Shown in pieces: positions 44,271 to 56,853 of a stretch of DNA of 64,000 bases (positions are counted from its first letter, which is position 1; the number at the start of each line of letters is the position of its first letter). The DNA is taken from positions 58,115,330 through 58,179,329 of the forward strand of contig CM058232.1 in assembly GCA_030180135.1 (NCBI GenBank), written 5' to 3'. Origin of the DNA: Orychophragmus violaceus (lineage: Eukaryota; Streptophyta; Magnoliopsida; Brassicales; Brassicaceae). Position numbers and translations under genes: made by a program. The notes under the pieces are model-generated. The model made no database searches. It was given only the letters and a program-made list of their open reading frames with translations, and was not told the origin of the DNA.

Positions 44271-46044
44271 GTAATTCCCCCAAACTTGTCTTTTGGTTGT
44301 CTGCAAGCAAACAACCTATGATAAGAATGAAAGAAGGTTTTTGAAAGAGAGATCTCAAAGCTTACAAAAGCAATCATCAAGTAAAGATGGAAATAAAGTT
44401 TATACATGCAATTGAGAGGTGAAAACAAGTTCACTCTACTTCAAAAGAGTTAGCCATTCTCAACACCACACACAAATCAAGCTAAAATCCTAACTTCCGC
44501 ATGTATTCTTATCATATATCCCTTTGACATTCATTAAGGTTTTTGGTGAATCATGATTGTGAAAATAAAGTGAACACATTTTGTTTAGTGATTAAGGTCT
44601 TGAGATGAAAAAGGTCCCAAATGTATTGGCTTTCCAAGAATAAGGGATCACTCAAAGTATGGATGAACTTATGCAAAATGTTAAAAGTAAAGAACAATCT
44701 ATGCATACAAGGATATACTCTCATCTACCCAACGTCCAAGATGATCCTACTCAAATTCTAAACCCAAGAAGTTACCATCAAAATTTACCATTTCATAAGA
44801 CTTTCTTTTGCCTTCTTAAACCAAAAAACACCATCAGACTCTTCTCTTTTACGCATTTTGGAGACTTTTCTTTTCAATTATTGATTTGTGGTGGTTAAAG
44901 CTCTTTTATTTTACTATTGCTTTTTCTTTTCTAGAATATTTTTCTTTTCTTTTCTTATTTGAGTCTTTGGCTTCTTTTGCTTTCTTTTCCTTTTTAGAGA
45001 ACATATTTTTCTTTTGCTTAGAGCTATTTACACTTCATTTCCCACCATAAGACTCTTTTGCTATCTCCAATTATTTTCTCAACTTTTCAAATTATTCCCA
45101 TTTATCCCCCAAACTTCTTTCATATCATATTCTAAGCCTAATCATGCAAAGCTAGCTTCTACATGGAAGAATATCCTTGTCGTTCTAAACTCAAAACATT
45201 TTGCTAATTTGATCTGAAAGAGACCTCACAACTCTCAATTAAGTGTTTAAGGCTTGAAAAAAGATTATTTTAAGGTGGGGATGCTACTTGGACTAACAGG
45301 AGACTGGTAAAAAGGGAGAAGATAGTCAAAGTATGTATTAAGTACCCATGGGAACACTTTCAAAGCACAACATGATAATTCAAGTCGAGATTAAATGTTC
45401 TAATAGATATGGAAAGATTAAAATCACAACATTCTTCAATCAAGATAATAACATCATCGCATGAGATCCAAGAATGGTTTTTCCTGAACTTCGAGCTTAC
45501 TAAATGCATCAAACAACCACATACTAGCATGATGATCCAAATCCACAAGACCATTATTTTCAAGGAAGACATGTCTTAGCTCTCAAATGTAAGAGAGACG
45601 AGACTAAAGACAAAGAAAAATGTAAAATGTAAAAAAAGATTAACAAGAGATTGTTGAGTTTTACTTGGATATGGAGATAGAGTGGAATCGGATGGAGCAA
45701 TGGTAGGTGGAGGCAAGAAAATTCCCCCAAACTTAGTTCATTGTATGGCTTCTTTTCCTTTAGGCTATGGCATGGGTGATGGGTCATGGTTTGGTTGGAC
45801 TGTGACTCGTGAGTCGCTACAATTGTGGGATTAGTCGTGGCCTGATTTGCTCGTTGTCACCATTCGTTGCCTCGGCCGGTCTAGACCGCTCCACTCAACT
45901 GTGGGATCTCCTAGTCTGGCCCATCCTACTTCTCACAATTTAATTCTCCGGTATGCATCAGCCGTGGAAGCATTGGAGGTCTGCTGAGCTCGGTATACTC
46001 CATCCGCTATAATGTAGGCACGGATAGATGGATGGATTCAAGGC
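44271..46044 (-). other. G2 3' untranslated region with three PPT-like boxes
   Basis: This noncoding region carries TCCCCCAAACTT-type boxes at about 44275-44287 (true PPT, next to the LTR), 45104-45116 and 45723-45734. A GGTTGT/ACAACC stem (44295-44300 with 44311-44316) flanks the first box. GC-rich module sequence occupies 45776-46044. Confidence 0.7.
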
Positions 46045-46972
46045 TGCTGGTTGTGTAACTCTCTACCTTCGAACAGAAGATGGATGGTGAGATGAACAAC
46101 TCACTTGTTCAATTGGGCTGATTGACTTTCTCAATCTGTGGTTGAACAACTTATTTGATTCACACAAACAAGTTAATCCAAGGTTTTCTAGTGAATAGAT
46201 GAATCACACACTTATTCAAAAGAAGGAAAAACTCTAACAAAGAACTCTCTTTGAATAGAAACTGAATAATACTTTTATTGGCTAATTGAAAGGTGATTTA
46301 CAAATGAGAATGACAATGAGACTTTATAGTCTAGACTACCAACGGTCTAATGACCAGAAATAAGAGGAAAATCAGCAGAATTAAAGAAAAGAGCTGTTAG
46401 AGAATTGATGAGCAAATCTTTCCAAGAATGGAAAGTCTGGTGGCTTGTATCTTGAGAGCTTGGGGAGATAATTGCACGACCTTGGGAAATTCTGAAGGCA
46501 ATAGAAAGCCTTTGATTCGTGCATAAAGGCATAAGAAAGTAGCTGTTGGAGTTTAATGCCATTTGGGTCCAAAATAGGCAAGTCGGTCCATTTGATTCTC
46601 CAAGTGGTTGTGTGCATCCTGTATGGACTTAATACGTCTTCTAGCTTCTTTGATTTGTAGCAAATGTCTCCTGGTCGCCAAGTCTTGGTTTGAGAGGTGA
46701 TAAACCAAGTGGTCTTCATAGTTTCCTTAAATGGCTCCGGATTGGCAATTTGAATAACTTGTGATCCAACATGAACCAGGGCTCTTCTGGCTTGACCAAT
46801 GAATTCAAGAAAGGCTGTTTGATACAAGTCATTGATGCTGAGTTGGTTGGCATGAGTGGAATCTCCATGGCTGAGTGGTTGAGCTCCTGGTTTCTTATCT
46901 CCAATGGCATGGACCAGCTGGTTGAAGTCTCCTCTATGCATCTTGGTTGATGATGGCTTGATGCCTTCGTCA
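46045..46972 (-). repeat. GB 3' LTR
   Basis: This 928-bp LTR starts (minus) TGACGAAGGC after the polypurine tract and ends ACAACCAGCA. It is largely open in one frame on the minus strand (see 46381-47301). The second copy is very similar, for example in the stretch around 46560-46945 against 56940-57320. Confidence 0.75.
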
Positions 46973-47301
46973 TACTCTCCCTCTTGAAAAGGTTTCGACC
47001 TCGAAACTAGATAATCTGCACCAAGAGAAAGCAAGTTAGCTTTCATTCTCATTTGAGAGTTTAGGGTCTTACCTTGATGTGTATATGGTCTGGAGGTGAG
47101 TGGAGTGTCTGGTGGTTCTCCTTTAAGCAGATAGGATAGTAATACTCCTCTTCTTTGGGCTGGTATGGAGTCTCCTTTGTCTATCTTGCTCCTGCTCTCC
47201 TTATGACCTGAAATATGTTCAACACTTTGGCAAAAAGACAAGTGCATTATGGGTTCTTTATCACAGAATAAAAAAACATGAATCATTCTCCTTAGAGTCA
47301 C
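46381..47301 (-). CDS. Open frame running from GB internal region into the 3' LTR
   Basis: This 306-codon frame starts 40 bp inside the preceding gag frame (offset). It passes through SRSKPFQEGEYDEG, the usual end phrase of Brassicaceae gypsy polyproteins at the polypurine tract, then continues about 195 codons into the LTR. The LTR part (MHRGDFNQLVHAIGD, the segment QARRALVHVGSQVIQIANP, then TWFITSQTKTW) also remains open in the right LTR copy (56832-57320, 162 codons) despite substitutions. No known domain is recognised. It could be a genuine C-terminal extension or a chance open LTR. Confidence 0.35.
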   Translation of the reverse strand: MTLRRMIHVFLFCDKEPIMHLSFCQSVEHISGHKESRSKIDKGDSIPAQRRGVLLSYLLKGEPPDTPLTSRPYTHQGKTLNSQMRMKANLLSLGADYLVSRSKPFQEGEYDEGIKPSSTKMHRGDFNQLVHAIGDKKPGAQPLSHGDSTHANQLSINDLYQTAFLEFIGQARRALVHVGSQVIQIANPEPFKETMKTTWFITSQTKTWRPGDICYKSKKLEDVLSPYRMHTTTWRIKWTDLPILDPNGIKLQQLLSYAFMHESKAFYCLQNFPRSCNYLPKLSRYKPPDFPFLERFAHQFSNSSFL

Positions 47302-49032
47302 TTTCCTGTGCTAATGATATCTCATCTTCTTGCATGCTTAACAAGTTCTTTAACACAGCTGTTGAATCATTGGAAATGAAATGTATCAAAGAGAGACTTA
47401 CCTTGTTAATAGATGTGGTGTCTTTGCTTTGGTCTGGGGTTTTCTCCTTGATTTTATCCTTTTCTCTACTGCTTTGATCAGTCTGATCACTTAGTGTAAG
47501 GGTTGTTTCTGAGCTTCTCTTCACATTCTCTTCTCCCTTGTGCTTTATATCTGTAGAGATGCTCATTGGGAAGAACAAGTGCATCATATCTGTTCTTGGA
47601 GTACTTAAAACATATTGTATGATACTTGTACTTACATGTTCAGCTTCAATAGGTTGGATGAGGGTTTGGACCTTCTGCTCTTGTGAGCTAATGATCATTA
47701 AACGTTCATCTTCTTTTCTGATCACCAAAACATGCTTCTCTGGTCCTTGATCTTTCCGACTGACTTTGTTTTTCTCATGCTCTTTCCTGCTCATTTCTTC
47801 GTTCCCTGTTTCAAATCCTTTTGACAAAGACAAATGCATGACACTAGAATTGGGAAATAACAAATCAGAATGAGCTAAACTATCACTGGTTTTAGCTAAT
47901 GCAATTTCCTTTCCTATTGATGTTTCTTTCAACAATTGTTTAGATGGACAAGTTGCAGCAAAGTGTCCTCTCCTATGACATCTATAACATGTCTGATCTT
48001 TGAGTTTCTTAGAGTTAGTAGACTTACCTGAGCTTGGCATCTCTGGTTGAATGTGAAAGATGTTGGAGCTGGGTTTGGTTGCCTTGGTTGCAACTTCTGG
48101 TTCTCCTATGTTCATAGAAGAAGACTTATGACTCTGCTTCAGCTATGTTTTCTTCTCCTTTAGTTGCATCATCTCGTTTATCTTCTGCCATTGCTCTTGT
48201 AAGCTTTGCAGTTCTGTACTTTTCTGATCTTTCTTTGCATGAGTGGCCTTCTTAGCTTCTGATTGACGTGTGAAAGCATATAACACATTCTTAGGCTCGG
48301 GGAGGTAAGCACATTTTCTCCTTTGGGCAGGTTGTGGTGTAGTAATCACCTTACTTGGTGTTGCTTGGCAGGTGAGCTTTGTAGGGATGTTCTTGCGATT
48401 CTTCACAAATTCTATGCACATTCTCAACTTAAGGTCTCCCCAATCTGACACTGGATTGTTGTATAACGTTGGGACACCTTCTTTCAGCCACCAACTGTAA
48501 GCATCTCCAACAAGAGAATCAACAGCATATGATAACTTCTCTTCTTTGGGAATGTTGTGGAGACGCAGCTACATCTTCATATTTTTCTCCCATCTTAGAT
48601 AATCTTCTTGGTTATTGCTAAAGCTGGAGAAGGTTAATGAGTTGGATTGGAAAACACTTCTCTTCCTGCCTTGTGTTCTTGACTTGATTTGTGGGTTGGA
48701 TGGTTGTGCTTGAATGGTCATCAAAGTGTGGTGATGCTCCTTCTTTGGTGAGGTTCTGTAGTAGTGGTACTTCTTATCCACTGCCTCACAAAATCTGAAG
48801 ATTGATAGCCTCGTTCTGTCCATGAATCTTCTTCTTGGTACCAAGCTTCCTTGAGATAGCTTCTGGTACAGTCTGGTGGGTCTAGTTCTAATTCCTCCTC
48901 ATGAGTTTCTTCTTTAAAACTAGTATAGTCCTCTGGCCATGGAGGTTCTTCATAGTCTGTGTGCTCATCTGAACAGGTTAGACTCTCCTCTTCTTCACTC
49001 CAATTTTCCCCATAAGGCTTTTCTTCATCCAT
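47261..49032 (-). pseudogene. gag: GB Gag remnant with zinc knuckle
   Basis: The probable start is at 49032 (MDEEKPYGENW), with an acidic N-terminus. Frame breaks follow near 48721, 48569 and 48130. Recognisable segments are NNQEDYLRWEKNMKM, a WWLKE phrase, VSDWGDLKLRM and a CX2CX4HX4C knuckle CYRCHRRGHFAATC (about 47960-48000). The 284-codon C-terminal frame to 47261 is Ser/Lys-rich and repeats an MHLSL/MHLFF/MHLSF phrase about every 50-130 residues. No protease or reverse transcriptase follows. Confidence 0.7.
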
Positions 49033-49155
49033 GTTTTGGTTCAGTGCCTGCGAAATAAAGACAGAGTGTATCAATGTGTTCTGAAACCTTAGCTTATAAG
49101 AAGTATGATGGTATGCACAGTCCAAAAGTGTTTATAAACCAAAGTAACTGAAGGT

Positions 49156-49585
49156 TGCTGGTTGTGTAACTCTCTCAGCTTCGAACAGAAGATGGATGGT
49201 GAGATGAACAACTCACTTGTTCAATTGGGCTGATTGACTCTCTCAATCTATGGTTGAACAACTTATTTGAATCACACAAACAAGTTAATCCAAGGTTTTC
49301 TAGTGAATAGATGAACCACACACTTATTCAAAAGAAGGGAAAACTCTAACAAAGAATTCTCTTTGAATAGAAACTGAATAATATTTTTATTGGCTGATTG
49401 AAAGGTGATTTACAAATGAGAATGACAATGAGACTTTATAGTCTAGACTACCAACGGTCTAATGACCAGAAATAAGAGGAAATCAGCAGAATTAAAGAAA
49501 AGAGCTGTTAGAGAATTGATGAGCAAATATTTCCAAGAATGGAAAGTCTGGTGGCTTGTATCTTGAGAGCTTGGGGAGGTAATTG
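49156..49585 (-). repeat. GB 5' LTR, left portion
   Basis: This copy of 46045 to about 46480 is interrupted by C2 after AATTG. The remainder continues at 56854-57328. Confidence 0.8.
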
Positions 49586-50269
49586 TGAATGAATTTCTAG
49601 CAGATCCTAATCCAATTAGGCAACCCTGGTCTGAATTCCAAGCCTAGGATCTAAGGTTCATGTAATTGAATCTAACAGATCTCGAGATTACCTGATGAAT
49701 ATGCAGCGGAAGTGTTTACAGATAATCGAGATCACGAAGCGCCTCAAATGCTGCGCCTCTACTGGTATCCACACGCACACAAACTGGACCGCAGGGATGC
49801 TAGTGCCTTACAGAGATCTAATCTCCAGAGAGGATTCTATCTGTGTTCTGGTGGCTGTGATATAGGTTAGGGACGAGTTTAGGTCGACCATATATCTTGT
49901 ATATGTCGGCTTAAACCACAACGGAATTAACCAACGATTAAACCGTATTAATCTGGTTAATCCGCGAGTGCATCGATCGATGCAATACCTGCAACGATCG
50001 ATGCTCCCCAAAACATTGATATCGAATGCATATAAAAATATGCATTCATTGGATCATTACATTAATGATCAACCTCGTCTATGACGCCCAGTTTGCTTAG
50101 GTGTGTGACCCTGTAGGATCATATAACACTAGCAATGAGTTCTCAACTCATTGATCATAAGTGGCTTCTAGCAAAGCGTTATGACTACCTAGTGTTATGT
50201 GATTGTCTCATCTCGACTATACGACTTTCACTTAGAGCAAGTACAGTAGATTTCACGACATTCCCAACA
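49586..50269 (-). repeat. C2 3' LTR
   Basis: This is the 684-bp partner of 56165-56848. It carries TGCATCGATCGATGCA (about 49970) and AACGATCGATGC (about 49993). Confidence 0.95.
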
Positions 50270-50284
50270 ATCTCCCACTTGTAC
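50270..50284 (-). promoter_or_regulatory. C2 polypurine tract
   Basis: The minus strand reads ACAAGTGGGAGAT immediately before the LTR start TGTTGGG, as in C1. Confidence 0.85.
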
Positions 50285-50287
50285 TGG

Positions 50288-51097
50288 AATCATCTATTCC
50301 TTTAATCCCTTTGTAGCTATATCTCAATCTAGCATAAGGCAAGCACTGTGTCATCCTTATTCAACCAGATTACGTTTATCGAATCCCGATTTGTACTGAT
50401 GAAAAAAACAAACGACTGACAATCACCTCGTTTGAGCGCGGCCACGCATTTCCAGTATCAAATCTTCGATAGGCCCAGAGATATTTAACTCCTGTTATAT
50501 AGGAGGTACAAATCCCATCTTGTTCCATCCATGTCTCTTTTATATTTCATGATACGCCTAATCAGTGTCTTTATGATCACCAGTTACGGCTGACGTTTGA
50601 CAAAGTCAAGACGAACCAATCCATATAAGAGAGGACATGATGAACTCAGGTCTAAGGACTACTCTCTTTAGTCGTAATGAGAAACTCTTATGACACTCAT
50701 ATAACATCTTGTAGAGTTCTCATTAACGGATCAAATCCGATCATGTGTTCTCTAACACATATCTATGTGAATGACTTTAATACACTTATTAATGACTCCA
50801 TGAAACATGGTCATCAGTCACCTCACATACTAGTCTCACGTGGTTGTTAATGTCCCACGTTAACAACCTCGACCAGGGACCATTATAATTTATGTCATTT
50901 ATTGCTTATAGGGTTTCATGATCAAGTCACATACTTGATGGCCTATAAAATGTCATAAATTACTTTGGGACATTATGTATATTTAATTAACACAATTAAA
51001 TAATGCTGAAACAATTTCATTAAAATAACATAACTATTATGTCTTTGTGAACATTATGTCATAACAAAAACAAATACAACTCCCACTGAAATCAAGA
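50288..51097 (-). other. C2 noncoding region between pol and 3' LTR
   Basis: About 0.8 kb has no open frame. It parallels C1 1356-2170. A second PPT-like box AACTCCCACTG lies at about 51078-51089, just after the pol stop. Confidence 0.7.
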
Positions 51098-54000
51098 TCA
51101 TATCTTAAGAAATCTAATGCCTACAGCAGTTGTATGAAACTCATGCTTAGGCCTTGGGAGCGGCTTGGTCAGTGGATCAGCAACATTCTCATCCGTCGGG
51201 ACTCTGCTGATCTTCACATCTCCTCTATTCACAATATCACAGATAAGGTGATATCGCCTTTCTATGTGTTTGGATTTCTGGTGTGATCTAGGTTCCTTTG
51301 CTTGCGCAATGGCTCCATTGTTGTCACAATACAAAGCCACTGGCTCAGAAATGCTAGGAATCACACCAAGTTCAGTGATGAACTTCTTGATCCAAACAGC
51401 CTCCTTTGCCGCTTCAGAAGCAGCGAGGTACTCAGCTTCAGTTGTGGAATCTGCTACAGTGTCCTGCTTGGAACTCTTCCAGCTTACTGCACCGCCATTC
51501 AGGCAGAAGATGTAACCAGATTGCGATCGGAAATCTTCTTGGTCTGTCTGAAAACTTGCGTCTGTGTAACCACTTACTACCAGCTCATCACTTCCTCCAT
51601 ACACCAAGAATTTATCCTTAGTATTTCTCAAATACTTCAGAATATTCTTGACTGCTGTCCAGTGACTTTCACCTGGATCCGATTGGTATCTACTCGTCAT
51701 GCTTAAAGCACAAGCAACATCTGGACGAGTACAGAGCATGGCATACATGATGGATCCCAACGCCGAGGCATAGGGAATCCTACTCATGCGATCTCGCTCA
51801 GCAGGTGTCTCAGGATACTGCTTCTTGCTGAGACTTATGCCATAAGACATTGGTATGAAGCCCTTTTTGGAATCTTGCATTCTGAACCTGTGTAAGACCT
51901 TATCGATATAAGTGTCTTGACACAGTCCAATCAACTTGTTTGATCTATCTCTATAGATTCTTATTCCAAGAATATACGCGGCTTCTCCCATGTCTTTCAT
52001 TGAAAAACAACTTCCGAGCCAAGTCTTAACAGACTGTAACAACGGAACGTCATTTCCGAGAAGAAGTATGTCATCTACATACAACACGAGAAATGAAACT
52101 GCGCTCCCACTAGTCTTCTTGTAAACACATGGTTCTTCTTCGCTTCTGATGAAATCAAACTTTTTGACTGCTTCATCAAAACGAAGATTCCAACTCCGAG
52201 ATGCTTGCTTCAATCCATAAATGGATCGATGAAGTTTGCATACTTTCCTACCTGCATTTGGATCGATGAAACCTTCGGGTTGTGTCATGTACACATCCTC
52301 TTCCAGAATTCCATTAAGGAAAGCTGTTTTCACGTCCATTTGCCAGATCTCATAATCATAATGAGCAGCTGTTGCTAGGAGAATCCGAATGGATTTAAGC
52401 ATGGCGACAGGTGAATAGGTTTCTTCATAGTCAATACCATGAATTTGATTGAAACCTTTTGCCACTAGCCTTGCTTTATATATCTGAATATTTCCATCCA
52501 CATCAATTTTCTTCTTGAAAATCTATTTACACTCAATGGGTCTTGCACCATCGGGTAAATCAACCAAAGTCCATACTTGGTTCTGTGTCATGGATCCCAT
52601 TTCGGATTCAGCGGCTTTCAGCCACTCTGCGGAGTCAGAGCTCATCATTGCTTCTTCGAAATTCGCTGGTTCGTCACTGTCAATGATCAACAAATCATGA
52701 CAATTGGTTACGAGAAATCCATATCTCTCGGGTTCGTGACGGATCCTTTCGGATCGGCGAATTTCAGGCTCCACAGGCGCCGTCTCTACAACTCTTTGTA
52801 GATCCAACTGTTGCTCTTCCTCTACGGGTTGAGCATTTTCATGCGGTTCTCGAACTTCTTCGAGTTGTACTTTACTCCCACTGTTTCTCTTGGAAAGAAA
52901 CTCTCTTTCAAGAAAAACGCAGTTCCGAGCAACAAACACTTTGTTCTCGGATTGGTTGTAAAAGTAGTATGCCTTGGTTTCCTTAGGATAACCAACGAAG
53001 TAGCATTTATCAGATTTGGGCTCGAGCTTATCTGTAATTAATCTCTTAACATAAGCTTCACAACCCCAAATCTTCAGGAAAGACACATTCGGAACATTTC
53101 CAGTCCACATCTCATGTGGTGTCTTTGCAACTGATTTTGACGGAACCCTATTTAGTGTAAACGCAGACGTTTCTAGAGCGTATCCCCAAAAGGATAATGG
53201 AAGAGTTGAGAGACTCATCATTGATCGAACCATATCTAATAAAGTCCGATTCCTCCTCTCAGACACGCCATTCCATTGTGGTGTTCCAGGAGGAGTGATT
53301 TGTGAAACAATTCCACAATCTCTCAAATGATCACTGAATTCTTGGCTTAAGTATTCTCCTCCACGATCTGATCGAAGAGCCTTAATACTTTTGCCGAGTT
53401 GATTCTGTACTTCATTTTGGAACTCTTTGAACTTTTCAAAGGATTCCGACTTGTGTCTCGTTAGATAGACATAGCCATACCTGCTGAAATCATCAGTGAA
53501 GGTAATGAAGTATCGAAAATTTCCTCTGGCACTTGTGCTCATTGGGCCGCATACATCTGTATGTATAAGGCCCAACAGGTCACTGGCCCTTTCGTTTGAT
53601 TTGTTGAAAGGGGCCTTAGTCATTTTGCCTAGTACACAAGATTCACATTTCTCACATGATTCATAATCAAATGAGCCCAAAAGCCCATCACTATGGAGCT
53701 TTTGAATCCGTTTCTCGTTTATGTGGCCCAAACGACAATGCCATAGAAAAGTCTGATTCGTGTCATTTGATTTGAATCTCTTGGTGTTAATGTTATAGAT
53801 TTCTGTGCTTTGGTTTAGAACATAAAGCCCATTCTCTAATGGGCTGCTACCATAATACATATCATTGTAATCAAAAGAACAACATTTATTCTTAATTGAA
53901 AACTGATATCCTTCCAAATCCAAAACAGGAATAGAAATAATATTTCTGCTTATAGCAGGTACATAGTAGCAATTATGAAGTTCTAAAACCAAACCAGAAG

Positions 54001-55063
54001 GTAAAGGCAAGTTAAATGTTCCTACGGCTAATGCAGCAACTCTTGCTCCATTCCCCACACGCAGGTCCACTTGTCCCCTTTCCAACGTCCTACTGTTGCT
54101 TAGGCCCTGCATATTTGTACAAATATGAGCACCACAGCCGGTATCCAATACCCAAGAAGTAGAACCAGAAGTGGTAACATTTACTTCTATAACATAAATA
54201 CCTGAAGATGAAGTCTCGAAAGTCTTCTTCTTCTTCTTCTTCTCTTCCAAGAATTTGTTGCAATTTCTCTTCCAATGCCCAGGCTCTTTACAGTAATGGC
54301 ACTTATCAGTCTCAGATGGGCCCGGCTTGGGCTTCGGGGCTGGCGCAGGCGTGTCTTGGTTCTCAACCGGGACTGCCTTGCCCTTTCCCTTGCCTTTGCC
54401 TAGTTTCTTAAACTTCTTACCCCCTTGTACCATAAGTACATTAGGAGTGCCCTTCCTGATATTAGGCTCAGCTGTCTTGAGCATGCCATGCAGGTCAGTC
54501 AACGTCTTCGTCAAGTTGTTCATGTTATAGTTCATAACAAACTGATCATAACTTGACGGCAGTGACTGCAGAATGATGTCAGTAGCCAACTCTTGGCTAA
54601 TGGGACAATCCAGTCTCCCCAGGTTATCAATATAACCCATCATCTTAATGACATGAGGACTGACCGGACTGTCCTTTGGTAGCTTGCATTCAATGAGAGA
54701 TTTAACCGTCTGGTATCTCTCAGTTCGTGCTTGCTCCTGAAACATGCTTTTCAGGCTAGTAATCATCTCCACTGGCGACTCCACGTTCTCGTATTGCTTC
54801 TGCAAGTCCGAGTTCATGGTAGCCAACATGAGACAATTCACATCTACCACATCATTGGAATGCTTGTCCCAAGCACTCCTTTCTGCATGTGCAGCATTGG
54901 ATCTCGGTTTTTCAGGGAGAACATTTTCAAGGACATAGTACCGCTTCTCCTGCTTGAGAACAATTCTCAAGTTCCGATACCATTCGAGAAAATTCGATCC
55001 ATTTAACTTGTCCTTCTCAAGGACGGATCGCAGGGAGAAAGAATTATTATGAGTAGTAGTCAT
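51098..55063 (-). pseudogene. gag-pol: C2 Gag-Pol polyprotein with one nonsense codon
   Basis: One frame encodes in order: Gag; a zinc knuckle (CHYCKEPGHWKRNC, about residues 259-272 counted from the ATG at 55075); protease with WVLDTGCG; integrase with an HHCC-type finger (WHCRLGHINEKRIQ ... CESC) and a D-D-E core starting LIHTDVCGPM; then reverse transcriptase with EETYSPVAMLKSIRILL, FLVLYVDDILLLG and QMDVKTAFLNG; and RNase H with SGYTDASF and STTEAEYLAASEA. It ends at 51098-51100. The order protease-integrase-RT-RNase H identifies Ty1/copia. The only visible lesion is TAG at 52523-52525, between ECK and IFKKK, where the family normally has Trp. Everything downstream stays in frame. The start at 55063 is preferred over 55075 because it aligns with C1 Gag. 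Confidence 0.95.
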
Positions 55064-55075
55064 AGCTGAGAACAT

Positions 55076-56151
55076 AGAAAAGAAAAAGGTTTTATGATGT
55101 TCAAGAAATGAGAAATCTTAACTTTTAAGAAAACTCGCATTATATTCAATCAATGCTTCCTCAGATGAATATAATGATCCAAGACCAATATTTTACTAAA
55201 TTCAAGTGAGCCACTGGCTATCACTCAATTTTAGCTATTTAGGTAAGCAACAACCTTGCTAGTTATATCCAATATAACTCTTGGTTGTGGATCGACATCT
55301 TATGTCCAATCCACTTGATGTCTCTGGGCCCAAAACGATTTTGATGGCCCAGTCAAGCAAACCAATCTCTTCAGTCATGTAATTGTTGATGCCTTGCACT
55401 GCAAGCCCATTAACACGATTACTTCCTGCCTTACTCATGTAATTGTTGATACCTTGCACTGCAAGCCTATCGTACAATGAAATGAGTCTTGACAGTTGAC
55501 AAGATTGGAAAGACATCAAGTATCACTTGATATTTGGTTGAGGAACGGAACCATTTAAAACGTTCAGTTTTACTATGTTTTAATTCTTATAATTAATTAA
55601 TCCGCGATAACCGATCAATCCAATTGATCCGGTTTTGAATACCGGTCAGCGTCGATCGATGCTACATTAGCATCGGTCAGCGTCGATCGATGCTACATTA
55701 GCATCGGTCGATGCCAACCTAATCAAACCAATCGCATTTAAACCATTCACAGTGTTCGACCATTATTAACCAAGCTCGATAACCGGTCCAATCCAATTGA
55801 ACCGATCCAACAATCTCGCGAGGCTGTGTCGATCGGTGCAACAATTGCATCGATCGTCACTAGGCGAAAACTTGGTTTATTCGGGTTTTCGCCCTGCATC
55901 GATCGATGCCGGATTGGCATCGATCGACACCATGCGAAAAACCCTAAATTTTATTCGGGTTTTCGCCCTGCATCGATCGATGCCGGATTGGCATCGATCG
56001 ACACCATGCGAGAAAACCCTTAAACGTTTTCGATCAGAACCCTAAACTATGTTTTTCAGGAAAACGAATTTTAGCATGCTTGTATCAATTATACACAGAT
56101 TCAGATTCAACCAATCTAATCAATATGCTACAGATTCAATGGAACCCTAAA
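55076..56151 (-). other. C2 5' leader
   Basis: This untranslated leader between primer site and gag is about 1.1 kb long. It holds two tandem copies of TAATTGTTGATRCCTTGCAC (55380-55470) and a palindrome cluster (55645-56010). No coding frame is supported. Confidence 0.8.
55645..56010. repeat. CATCGATCGATG palindrome cluster in the C2 leader
   Basis: There are two copies of a unit with GCGTCGATCGATGCTACATT (about 55648 and 55680). Two copies of a longer unit (about 55885-55952 and 55957-56015) contain GCATCGATCGATGCC then GGCATCGATCGACACC. The latter arms pair with each other as well as being self-complementary. Confidence 0.9.
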
Positions 56152-56163
56152 GCTCTGATACCA
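56152..56163 (-). promoter_or_regulatory. C2 primer binding site (tRNA-iMet)
   Basis: The minus strand reads TGGTATCAGAGC one base from the 5' LTR, identical to the C1 site. Confidence 0.95.
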
Positions 56164-56164
56164 C

Positions 56165-56848
56165 TGAAGGAATTTCTAGCAGATCCTAATCCAATTAGGC
56201 AACCCTGGTCTGAATTCCAAGCCTAGGATCTAAGGTTCATGTAATTGAATCTAACAGATCTCGAGATTACCTGATGAATATGCAGCGGAAGTGTTTACAG
56301 ATAACCGAGATCACGAAGCGCCTCAAATGCTGCGCCTCTACTGGTATCCACACGCACACAAACTGGACCGCAGGGATGCTAGTGCCTTACAGAGATCTAA
56401 TCTCCAGAGAGGATTCTATCTGTGTTCTGGTGGCTGTGAATTAGGTTAGGGACGAGTTTAGGTCGACCATATATCTTATATATGTCGGCTTAAACCACAA
56501 CGGAATTAACCAACGATTAAACCGTATTAATCTGGTTAATCCGCGAGTGCATCGATCGATGCAATACCTGCAACGATCGATGCTCCCCAGAACATTGATA
56601 TCGAATGCATATAAAAATATGCATTCATTGGATCATTACATTAATGATCAACCTCGTCTATGACGCCCAGTTTGCTTAGGTGTGTGACCCTGTAGGATCA
56701 TATAACACTAGCAATGAGTTCTCAACTCATTGATCATAAGTGGCTTCTAGCAAAGAGTTATGACTACCTAGTGTTATGTGATTGTCTCATCTCGACTATA
56801 CGACTTTCACTTAGAGCAAGTACAGTAGATTTCAGGACATTCCCAACA
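56165..56848 (-). repeat. C2 5' LTR
   Basis: This 684-bp repeat is followed by the target duplication AATTG and carries the same two palindromes as the left LTR (about 56549 and 56572). Confidence 0.95.
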
Positions 56849-56853
56849 AATTG

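Larger units (their letters stand above)
49586..56848 (-). mobile_element. Ty1/copia retrotransposon C2, nearly intact
   Basis: The LTRs at 49586-50269 and 56165-56848 are both 684 bp with TG...CA ends, and I counted about eight differences. The target duplication AATTG lies at 49581-49585 and 56849-56853, and the flanking sequence matches the uninterrupted GB LTR at about 46472. The tRNA-iMet primer site is at 56152-56163 and the polypurine tract at 50270-50284. Gag-pol is one frame of about 1320 codons with a single stop. C2 is related to C1 in gag, leader palindromes and terminal motifs. Confidence 0.95.
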
